Part shown: in pieces, positions 1 through 10,800 of the stretch | Layout of the letters: each line of letters begins with the position of its first letter | Position numbering within the stretch: the stretch's first letter is position 1 | Source: Pampus argenteus | Taxonomy: Eukaryota; Chordata; Actinopteri; Scombriformes; Stromateidae | Assembly: GCA_036937835.1 (NCBI GenBank) | Contig: CM072863.1 | Span: forward strand, 22,101,501 to 22,165,500 | Direction: 5' to 3' | DNA length: 64,000 nucleotides | Notes under the pieces: model-generated | Told to the model about the DNA's origin: nothing | What the model saw: only the letters and a program-made list of their open reading frames with translations | The model's database searches: none | Translations under genes and position numbers: made by a program

Positions 1-44
1 GATTTTATTTATGTCTTTTTTCCAGCCAAAATTACCACCACCCC

Positions 45-46
45 CA

Positions 47-77
<31 letters not shown>

Positions 78-171
78 ATCTGCATTATGTCAGAGTAAGG
101 TGATAAGAGACATAACACACCTACTAGAAGTGTCTGCATACGGCCTCTGCATGCACTCAAACACAGGCTGC

Positions 172-202
<31 letters not shown>
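45..202. repeat. Two (AC)n microsatellites
   Basis: Two uninterrupted CA-dinucleotide tracts (about 48-74 and 174-202) are separated by about 100 bp of unique sequence. They create spurious Cys-Val reading frames on the minus strand. No gene is visible here. Confidence 0.9.
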
Positions 203-204
<2 letters not shown>

Positions 205-893
205 ATAACCACAATTAAAACAACAACACGGCCGGGGTTTTAGTATTCGCTATAGTCCCCCACCCAGTTATTTACCAAGCCTGACATGACTCGCTTCAGG
301 AAGATCACCCACGACTTTGACATGACTTAATGCATCGATATTTATTTTGCTATAGTCAAGAATAAGTTTGTGATCGCATGACTAAAAAGACATTTGGCCA
401 AAGTACCCCATTTAGTAGATTTGAAGTTGACCCGAGGTCAGGGATATCAGTAGAAAACTGATGTACTAAAGTAATAGTCTGTCACATTTGTGAAGACTTT
501 TCTATTTCTAGCTCTAAACACTGGTATATGTGGGGTACAGTAGGTCCTTTCAGGCAAGTGCTTCTAGTTTAGTTGGGTAGATGGCATGAACAGTAATAGC
601 CACATGGATTCTGCAGCTCCCTTATGTGGGAAACATTTCTTGTTTCATGCTTTAACTTCACTGTTTTGGTTCACTTTCACTGTTCTTGCCCAACACCACT
701 TTCATCAGAAGCAGGAAGCTACTTTTTTTTTTTTTTTTTTTTTCAAATCAAAAAGGCACCCTGTTCAGCACGAAACAGACAGACACAGTTGACGAATAGC
801 TGGTGAACATAGTGGAGCATTTAGGAGCTAAAGAGCAAAATATTTACAGATCCAAAAAAAAAAATTAATATTGGATTTACATTTACCAAACAC
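203..893. other. Intergenic, no gene seen
   Basis: This stretch is AT-rich single-copy-looking DNA with a T-homopolymer near 722-743. Short frames across the homopolymer have no domain character, so I see no gene, RNA or recognisable element. Confidence 0.6.
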
Positions 894-1207
894 AACTGTC
901 TGCTGGGGTCAGCATACCACCCTGAACACGCCCGATCTCGTCTGATCTCGGAAGCTAAGCAGGGTTAGGCCTGGTTAGTACTTGGATGGGAGACCGCCTG
1001 GGAATACCAGGTGCTGTACCCCCTTCCCATGGGCCCACCACCCATGGGAGAGGTCTAACGGTGCAAAGAGAGATGGGCGGCAGTCGGAGGCGGGGACCCT
1101 GGCGCTCTGACCCCCGGTTCCCTGCTGAAGCTGCTGCCCCAGCGACCCGACAAACGGATAAGCGGAAGAAGATGAATGAATGAATGAATGAATGAACTGT
1201 CTGCTGG
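894..1207 (+). mobile_element. 5S-rRNA-derived SINE with 13-bp target-site duplication
   Basis: Positions 907-1020 are nearly a complete 5S rRNA gene: the start of the CATACCACCCTGAAC box, the internal GATCTCGTCTGATCTCGG, the AAGCTAAGCAGGGT A-box region and the TGGATGGGAGACCGCC C-box are all readable. They are followed by a GC-rich body, a tail reading CCGACAAACGGATAAGCGG, and a (TGAA)n run. The 13-bp sequence AACTGTCTGCTGG stands at both ends (894-906 and 1195-1207), so this is a retroposed copy rather than a genuine 5S gene. The element itself is 907-1194 (288 bp). The 5S part would supply an internal RNA polymerase III promoter. A related body and tail lies at 44463-44603 on the other strand. 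Confidence 0.93.
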
Positions 1208-3949
1208 ATGTAAAAAAATAAATAAATAAATAAATTCAGGTTTTAAGATCATCAGCTAAGATATTCTTTATTATGTGTAGAACAATGTTCTCATTGGATT
1301 TATTATGGGTTGGTCCCTGGATCTTCCTGAATATGGGGTAATATTGCTACAGGAACAAATTAATATTGAAGATTCCCCTGGTTCTTTCCCACACATGGTA
1401 ACTTTCATGGTTTTACACATGAATGATTTGCACTAGTGTCTCTGCAGTCTTTCTGCTGTCTCAGTGGATGACCATGAGCTGAAGTGTATGCATTTGCATA
1501 CATATGGCAGTAATAGCTCTGATTGGTTATCTGCGTCATCTAGCATATCATTTCCATCAACCTCATCCACAGTGAATTGTGGGGTGAGGAATGTGACCGA
1601 AAGGGTGGTCGAAACTCCATCGCTCCCCTGGGAAAGTCTATCTATCATCTGCCTTGTCAACACAACACCACTTCTTAATGGACCCGAGCTAATACAGCAG
1701 TTAGCTCTATGTAGCCTACACGCCTATTCCCCAGAGGAGCTGCGAGGAAAACTCACACCGCAAACAAGCAGGGCAGCACGAGGCCAGCAGAGAAGAAACT
1801 GGCCTCGGAGAGATATTCTCGCACAGATAAAGGCCCCTCATTGAGAAATATACAAGTAACAATGCATTATATTCACATTGGAGCTGAGCCCAGAGTCTTC
1901 CACTGTGAATATCACCTTTCCATATTAACCTTTCAGGGATAGAGCAGCTCTATAAATAACAGAATCAAAGTCACTGGATTCCTATCTAAAAAGAGAGGGG
2001 GCGTGTGTGGTTGTTCTTTCAGTTTGTATTCCCACTGGTTGCTTGAGAAATATTCCAATGAAAAGTGTCTCCAGCTATATCAGGTTTCTCTGTTAGTCTC
2101 TTAGTCACACAGCAAATTTTCACTTGACAGAAAGAACAGTGAGAGAATGAAACCAAAAGTAGACTGTTTTCCGTTAAGGCAACATTAAACATAAATACTT
2201 CATTATTCTGTGTCCAATAAGAAGTACCAAGATTCAAAAGCCTTAATCACTGGCAAACATGCCTACACCCATCTGAAAAGCTTTGCTTGTTGTGGCAAAA
2301 TCTCTTTTGTGTTGAGGAAAATGTTCCGGCAAAGGGAAATATATCTGCTTCCCTGCCAACAACAACAACAACAACAACAGCTTTTCAGAGGACAAGTTGT
2401 TACCACTTTATATCCCGAAATCTCTAACTGTACTACTTAAACTGATCTCATGCTCCGCTTCCAGGAATCAGGAGCGAGGAGGATTCTCATCCAAGTCAGG
2501 CCAGCACTACACTAAGTCTCTTTGTCACTGTGGTGACTTCATTTAGCAGGAATGGTTCAGAATGAGGTTTAACTCGAATGTTAGAGATTTTGACAGTCAT
2601 GCCAGTTTACAGATGACAATATGCAGCAGTATATTGTCATCTGGAACAGAAAAAAGCCCCAAGGCATGCTGTCACTCCAACATGTATTCTTACATCTAAC
2701 ATATAAACTTCAGCCGCTGCATTAAAGTCACATTGCTTTCCTTCAGATTTCCTACGCAGTTGCATCCGTGAGTGAATAAGAACGTTTCAATCTGTGATGA
2801 AATATCTGAGGTTCAAAGTTCAATCTTCATCAGCAGATAAAGTTAATCGAAGCGGAAATGTACATGTTTTTGGAGATAAATAAAATCCGGCACTCAAGTC
2901 AGCAATGACGAAACTTTAACATCTTCAGTTCCGTGACAACGGGCCACTGACAAGTCCGCCTGCTGATGAAGATCATGCAACGTGATCGAAAGGCGATGAA
3001 AAGGGTCTGTTGTCAGTCCACCACTTTGGTCTTACATATGGTGCCAATTAGCAGTTGTTAGACACACTAAACTAAAATGGTGAACCAGATGAACATTACC
3101 AGATTAACAACAGAATGCGTGCTAGCATTGTAACTGTGACCATGTTAGCGTATTGATGTTAGCATATAACGCAAAGCAGTGCTGTGCCCAATGCGGCCTC
3201 ACAAAGCTGTCTTTGACTGTCTTTGAGAATATCGAGTTACCGACACAGTAATGAAATACACATTTTAACACCAACATAATTTGTGGTTTTGGCAGTTCTA
3301 CAAGAACCATCAATGAGTATTCACTCAAAAGACCAACGGCGTTACGTGCCACGGGAATGCAAGCGTCTCCTCTTAGTCTTGTTTTTCAGACTAAATGTGT
3401 GATACTGCCTTGTGTCAGTACTTTGAATACATGCAGCTTAATGGTGATGCTAGTGGGGCGGGGGCTAAAAGTAACCACACCAATCCCAAGACTAAACCGA
3501 ACCAGCAAATCACAACAACGTCTCTAAAAAAATCCATGAAACACCCATGTTACAGGACTATCTGGTAGCTACTTGTATCCCGTCTCTATTACTCCCGCTT
3601 TCAGTGTTGCCTCATCAACCAGCTGTCTATACACTGGTGATATGTAGAAACACTAACAACATTTTTGTTTCTCCTTTCCATACGGTAGAACTGCCAAACT
3701 AGGGGAAGTAGATTCTATACACAAGTCGGACCTGTCTTCCATAAACCTCTCATAGTCAATCAATTCACATTTCAGCTTCCAGGTCTTGACAATATTTTTA
3801 CATTCCTTTCAGGTGAATCGCTGTTGTGTTTTGTCAAGCTCAGCTGTTTATCTACAGAGTTACAGAAACAATTTACATTACTTACAATATGCAATTCCAC
3901 CCTGATCTACTGAACGAGTGGCGAGGTTTTCTTTTAAAAACAAGACAGT
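1208..3949. other. Intergenic, no convincing gene
   Basis: There is an A/T-rich TAAA-type tail remnant near 1213-1233 and a (CAA)n tract at about 2358-2380. A 126-codon open frame at 1464-1844 has no recognisable domain, no clear splice partners and no codon signature, so I do not call it. The rest looks like ordinary intergenic DNA upstream of bin2's 3' end. Confidence 0.6.
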
Positions 3950-4400
3950 AGGGGAAATGCAATTATTTGCTTTCCTACTTAGAGTTAGATGAGAGTATCG
4001 ATAACATTCATGTTAGTCTGTTAAATAAAGAAGTTTCATCATCTTAGCTTAGTATGAAAACAGGAAACTGGGGCTAGACTCCAGGAGATCAATGCGCTCA
4101 GTTAATAGTCCAGGACACAGCCCCCAGTATAAGAACAACTTGTCATCTTTACACCTTTGCTTTGGTTTTTGTACCGATTAAACAAACGAGATGTAAGTTC
4201 TTAATACGTGAGCTTTAGAGGTGCTGGTAGATGGATGTTGTTACTTTAGGCCAAAGCCGGGGTAGCCCTTTCCCTTGTTTCCAGTCTTTATACTACCGTA
4301 AACTAAGCTAACTGGCTGCAGCTTTATATTTAAATAGACAAACATAAGTGGTATCAATATTCTTATCCTATTTACAGCAAGAAAAAAAAAATTCTTCAAC
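3950..4400 (-). repeat. Interspersed fish repeat (SINE/MITE-like), inverted halves
   Basis: The minus strand from about 4400 to 4100 reads as a known-looking teleost repeat: GATACCACT start, a GTTAGCTTAG-type block, GACTGGAAACA, ACCTCTAAAGCTCAC, CTCGTTTGTTTAAT and a TACAAAAACC block. Positions 3970-4075 hold the same motifs in direct orientation (AGTTAGATGAGAG, TTAGCTTAGTATG, GGAAACTGGGGCTAG). The two half-copies therefore face each other. A further fragment lies at 5936-6110. I recognise the family only as a common teleost interspersed repeat and cannot name its class. Confidence 0.55.
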
Positions 4401-4485
4401 TTTTTTAACATAAAGTTTTTATATAGTATGTGTAGGCAGGTAACCACGGTAACGCATGTCAGGATTTCTTCTCTTTTACTCAAAC

Positions 4486-4491
4486 TTTATT
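4486..4491 (-). terminator. Poly(A) signal for bin2
   Basis: AATAAA on the minus strand lies about 345 bp beyond the bin2 stop codon at 4835-4837. The distance and orientation suit a short 3' UTR. The cleavage site itself is not determinable from sequence alone. Confidence 0.6.
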
Positions 4492-4834
4492 AGGGAATTT
4501 TACATAAGATAATAGCATCAATATAAAAAGAGACTTTTTGTTTCACAGCGTTTCATAGAAAATACAAAAAGAACAAAATACTGTAAAATGTAACAATCCA
4601 AACATCTCTCCTCTCACAAAATGTTCTAAAGCTCTATCATTTTTGTTGCAACAAGCTGCAACATCATAGCATGTGAGTAACCACGTGGGACTGTGCTCAT
4701 CTGTTTGTACAGCTTCTAGACCCAAAACATGCGGGTTCACTCCCTCTGTGTGCGGGTGTGTGTGTGTATGTGAGTGAGTCACCAATCTGCTTGACGTAGA
4801 AGAAAGTATTACAGACTGAGGAGTGACTATTGCC

Positions 4835-7800
4835 TCATTCCGCCTGAACAGGCTGGATGAGTTTTTCCGAGAAGATCCCAGAGTGATTTTCTAGATCCCT
4901 GTGCCGGTTCCAGCTGTCCTCCCTGATCCCCTTCACTACGCCGTCCTGCTGCGAGACACAAACATAAAAAAAACAAACATGTAAGACCAAACAAATACAA
5001 GACAAACCAAATTACAAATATTAGATAATATTTTCTGAACCAGAGTCAGATTTTACTTTTGGTTTGATTTTCTGTGTTCTAGGAGGCCGACAATGAAATT
5101 GGATGTTTTACTGATATTTTAATTTAGACATTTGACACATTTTTTTGATGTCAGACAATGTATTTGCAGTGGAACATCTGTTTGGCCAGCTATCCACAGA
5201 AAATAAAAATAAAAACTTTATATGCATCCTTTAATGAGAAAATGAAAGGAGAAATGAGATGCAACAACTTATTTAGGTGTAGAGGAGTGAAAAAGAGAGC
5301 ATGTTTACAGGAAATATGTTCCCTTTCTCAAGTGTCACAGGAAGAAAGATATGCTTTACAAGTACACACGCAAACCTCATGTGTGTCAGCGAGCACCAGG
5401 ATGACGTCTCCCTGTTCAAAGTGGAGCAGGCCATCTTCAGATGCTGCATGGGCCTCTAGCGCCACCCCCTGGTGATAAACACAGACCATGTCAATATATA
5501 CTAATACAAGCCATGATATTTTACACTCTTGTAAATGCTGCTCAAGCAAAGTTTTCACCGCTATATTATTTTTTTTTTAGGAAAACTGAATTCCATATAG
5601 GTTAAAACATTTAAATATAAAATATATATCCTTAAAATCAACTGTAAAGTATTGTGAGTTGCATGTGACAGTTAGCTATACAAATTAACTTAAACCCATG
5701 TTAGTCTAGGTCACTTTTAAATGAAGAAATAAATGAAAAGTTGAATTTAAAAGCAGTAAAGCAGACTGTCATGTTACGATCGGAGGTTTTGCTGTTAGAG
5801 CCTTACTTTGTCTGGTATGACTATTAGCTACACCGGCTAATGTTAGCATACGTAACTAAATATTTGTGACAATACAGAGTCAGTTTGTTGATTTTATTTC
5901 CTGCTTGTGCTACTGTTAGGTTACAACGTTACATCACTTTGAAGGAATAGTTCAACATTTAACATTTTGAGAAATACATTTATTTATTTGCAGTCATTTG
6001 GAGGGTGTCAGGGAGCACAAACTGAAACCCGTTTGGCCTTTCTTAGCATAAACTAGAAGTAAGGGGACACAACCAAGCTAACGATAAGCTAATGTTCGGA
6101 CTCCAGCTCCGTACCCAGCACACAAACATGAGATAGATGTCAATCTTCTTGTCTCGATATCTAAAAGAAAAACAAACATATTTCTCTAAATCTTTTCTTA
6201 AAGCTTGTACCTTGTATAGGAAGCCAGGTGGATTGTGGGAATCAGAGTCCTCTCCTGACTCTGCTTCGTCTGTCTCCTCCTTCTCCCTAGCAGTGAGGAG
6301 AGGCCCTCTGTTTGCGGAGTGGAAGGACAGGCGAGGGGCGGGAACCGGCCCAGAGTTGGGCTTGGCCTCTTCTGATGGAGGATCACTCACATTGTCCTGC
6401 TCAGGACTCTGTGGGACATCGCTATCTGCAGAATCAGAGGGACTGGACACTTCCTGACATACAGCCTCTGACTTTGGGACACCCACACCAGAGTCATCTG
6501 ACTGGTTTGTAGCAAGCTCTGCCTCTGCTTCTGCCGCTGCCTCCGCCTCCACCTCCGCCTCCACCTCTTCTCGACTTTCACTTGCTGTGCTGTCGCTGTT
6601 TTCATTGTCACACACCGACTGCCTTTTGGGTGTGTTGATGCCAGTGAAGCTGAGATCGGAGTCTGAAGAGTTCACATCTTTGGAAGAGACACCACTTTCT
6701 TCTGGTGAACTGGTTTCATCGGAGACGCTTTGAGTTTGTTGGCCAGTAGAAGAGGGCACATCGTCTTTTCCATTTTGGGCGGAGGAATGGATGGAGATGT
6801 GGTCAGCTGGGAACGCCGTATTGCACGGGATGGGATTGGATATGACCAGGGACTTTCTGTTCTTTGGCTTGCTTGTTGTGCTGCGAGAAGATAAAATACA
6901 GTAGGTAATTCTTAACATTAAAAAAGAAGAAAAACTATTGGCTTATGTGTAAATATTACCTAAACCATAACCACAGATGAGAAGAGGTGCAACATGGAGC
7001 CTTACCTGTTCAGACCCTTGATGATGAAAGCTTTCCCTGAGTGTTGAGTCTCCAGTTTCTTCATCACATTGTAAAGCTCACGGTTCAGCTATAATACAAA
7101 GTGCAAACACAAACACACAGACTCATTTGCATCATAAATACCATATCAAAAAGATCTACTTGTACTTTTTTTTTTTTTTAAGTGAGCAAATAAAAAGATC
7201 TGGGTGGTATCTTACCACGCTCATTTCCTTATAGAAGACATCTCTCAGGTTTGATATGTTTTGGAACACCGTCACGTAGCATCCTATCCGGCTACAGACA
7301 CAAAGAAAACTCTCAGTTCATCCACATGATCTGGAAACATTTACCTCTATATCAGGGGTGGCCAACCCGCGGCTCCCGAGCCTCATGCGGCTCTTTAACT
7401 AGTTTCATGCGGCTCTTCAGGAGCTTTCACATGACATGCGTCAAATATGATTGGCCGGCGTTGCCATTCATTCCTCCTACGGCTAGATGGCACGCTGACC
7501 AGGTAAGCCTGTTTGAGTGATGTCAAACGGGTGACAAGAAAATCTTTGGCGCGACATCAATTACGTTAATGCGGTGACAGACTGTTTGAAAGCCCCGCTC
7601 GTCACAGATGAGACTGCGGCTGAGTTAGAGATGATCGATCTTTGTGAGGAGGATCAACTGAAAGCTGTTTTAAGGGAAAGGACCACTGAGTTCTGGAAAA
7701 GTAAAAATACCCCAACATCAAACGGGCTGCGCTTAAGATACTGTCAATGTTTGGGTCAACGTACGTCTGCGAGTCTGTGTTTTCTACCCTGAAACATGTG

Positions 7801-10800
7801 AAATCAAAGCATCGATCTGTTCTGACTGACACTCATGTGAAAGAATTTCAAGCCACATTTAAAGAGGATTATTCAAGATAAGGAATGCCAGAAGTCTCAC
7901 TAAGCAGCATAGTAAGAGAAAAATGTTGTTGAAAATTATTCTATTTTGTGGACTTGATTGAACTGAGAGTGTGTGTGTGTAAGACAGTGCACACAATGTT
8001 AACTTTTTTAAAATAACTGATATTATCATGTTGGTGTGGTTATTTTCATTAAATCTGGCTGAGCAGAGGTCTGTGTGTGCCTGCATACATGATTAAGGAA
8101 TGGGGTGATGTTCATGTGTGCCCATGTGTATGATGTGGCTCTTTGCAGTAACACAGAAAAAAAAGTGGCTCTTGGTCTCTGACTAGTTGGCCACCCCTGC
8201 TCTATATGAACCCAGTCAAGCCTAGAACAATCAAAATACGATGTGGAAATATAATATTTATGTTTGTTACATGCATTCACCTATTGGTCAACACAGATCT
8301 GAAGTTTGACCTCATAAGTTTTTCACATTGTATCTATACAAAAAAGACATTTCACCTTTCATCCTCTCACCATCCCAAATAGCACTGTGAGATTCCTCTA
8401 GGTTTATGCAGGACTGTGTTCATTGGCTATCATCAACCATACCTTTGATAAAGAACAGGCAGCTCCTCCCTCAGCTCGTTATTTATCTCTTCAAAGACAT
8501 TCTGGGCTTTGTTGAACTCTTCCTCTGCCTGTTACACATGATTTGAAAACAGAGTTTGCCTTAAAAAAAAGTCTTATCAGCTGACACTCTGTATCTCTGT
8601 ACTCTGTGTACTGTCACATTACCCTACCTTGGTTATTTTGGCTTCATCCTTTTTCTTAGCATTCTGAAGCGCCTCCAGGTGGTGACGTGCTGAATCGTAG
8701 TCAACCAGCTTACGACCGCGTTTAGCCACTCGTTCCTGAAAAACATTTCTTTCCATTATTCCATTATAGTAACACACGTGTGTGTGTGTGTGTGTGTGTG
8801 TAGTCTTGTAGGAACTGACTCTAATTAAAAAGGCATCAGGTTACCTTGACCTCAGGGAATTGGCTTGTGTAGTTCTCCATTGTGCGAACAATCTGATCAC
8901 TGAGTTTCTCTTCGAAGTCGTTCCACATCAAGTCTTCACTCTAAGAGACACACATTTGGTATGACATCATTATAAAAATCTGACCAGCTTAAACTAATAA
9001 ACAGCAACTGGCCTACGATGGAGATGGTTTATGATCCCGCTTTATACTTTATTAATATTTCATTACAGTTTCTCTTTTGTTTCTTTTGTTTTATTCCATG
9101 TTATACTTGTCCTTGCAGTAACTCCCACATACACGCAACACATCTCAAGGCCTTTTTTCACCTACGTAACATTGTTAAAATCAGACACATCCTGTCAAAA
9201 ACTAGTCCATGCATTTGTTATTTCCAGGCTGAATTATTGGAATTCCTTATTATGAGGCCGTCTCGACAAGTCTGTAAAGACTCTCCAGCTGGTGCAGAAT
9301 TCTGCTGTGCATGTACTAACAAGAACTGGGAAAAGAGATCATATTTCTCCCATATTAGCTTCTATTAGCTGCACCGGTACAATGGGAGGCAGAGCCTTCA
9401 ACTATCAGGCTCCTCCTGGGGAATCAACATCCTCTCTACATTTAAGAGTAGGCTTAAAACTTTCCTTTTTGATAAAGCTTATAGTTAGAACTGCCTCAGG
9501 CCTGCCTTGGTCCAGCCCTAACTATAAGTTAAGTTATGCTGCTATAGGCGTAGACTGCCCATCCCATCAATGCATGTTACTAACTGACTCCACCCCCCAC
9601 CCTCAGCTCAACAAACTATTTTAGCTTCTTTCAGCTCATTGCTTTGGTTTTACAAGCTGCATTTTTACTGTTTTGATTCAGTCTACTCTTCTGTTTTCAA
9701 CCAATTGTTTCCAGTAGACGCAGTCAGCTGTTTTCAAGTTAAAAGCTTTGATTAACCCATGGTACACTACCTGCCTACCATCAAACAGCAGACAGACAGT
9801 AAGTAGCTGGTGAAAATAGTGAAGCATGAAGGAGCAGACCAAAACGGAGATGAAAAGAGAGTAGATAGTTGATGAAGCCAATGACAATGGCACCAAAGAA
9901 ATGCTAATTTTACTCCATGTCTGCTGGATGGGTAAATGGATTGCCATCATGTCAACCATATCAAATTTATAAGGCCATTATTTATCAAACTGGGTGGTGT
10001 GCAGCTTGTTGTGGAGATCCATCCCCAAGTGTCCCAAAAAAAAAAATCCAAAAATCTGATTAATGCCGTTTTGTATGTATATGCTTTAAGCAAAATGGGG
10101 ACCACTATACTCTGGCAAACACAAAGTTCCATAGTAACTCAGATCAAGCTGCTTTCCAGATATCCTGACGATAAACTTGACTCACTAAAATTAACCAGAA
10201 GCAATCATTTCACAAACACACATCATGGACATACTTCTGTAATAACAGCGAGGTCTTCTACTCCGTTCCAGTCTGGTTCATAGATGTCTCGCAACGTCTG
10301 GGACAGCCGCTTGGACGTCTCGTGCATACCTATGCAAAGAAACAGGACATTGTAGGAGGACAAAAAAAAAGAAGGAAAAAGCTTAAAATGTTAAAGACCA
10401 GCTTATCTAGAATCAGCAGCACACAATACTGCAGCGGTATTGTTTTTAGGGTTTGTGGTCCCGTTGCTACACCCACAGTGAGAAGGTCAACACTGGCTTC
10501 CTGGCTGGAGTTCACAGCATTAGCTGACAACACAAGAAAAAGCAACTGTTTCTTGCACATGCATCACATATGCAGTGCTGCGTCTGCCGTTTTCGCTGCA
10601 GGATTTTATTTTTTCCTCTCGTACAACATAGCAACGCAGACGCGATTGCAAAAGGCGACACAGGATTCTAGTATAAAAAGATATTTCACTTCCCCATTAG
10701 TCACCAACTCTCCTGAGCAAAGAGTGGCATTCTGTTAACATTGTGTCGTACGTGTGTCTGTTTATGCTCTCTAAACCTACCTTTCACTGCCGTATAGTAG

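Noticed and set aside
907..1023. A functional 5S rRNA gene
   Set aside because: The sequence continues into a SINE body and tail and is bracketed by a 13-bp target duplication, so it is a retroposed SINE.
1464..1844. A 126-codon open frame in the upstream intergenic region
   Set aside because: No recognisable domain, no splice partners, and a residue pattern without codon structure. Probably a chance frame.
5158..5475. Plus-strand 105-codon frame across the bin2 SH3 exon
   Set aside because: It is the reverse-complement shadow of exon 11 and its intron.
6190..6211. Continuation of bin2 exon 10 into Val-Gln-Ala, as at the start of BIN1's SH3
   Set aside because: The three codons are the intron donor GTACAAGC read through. 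The following frame has no SH3 content, while the exon at 5468-5376 gives the correct spacing, so the similarity is a coincidence.
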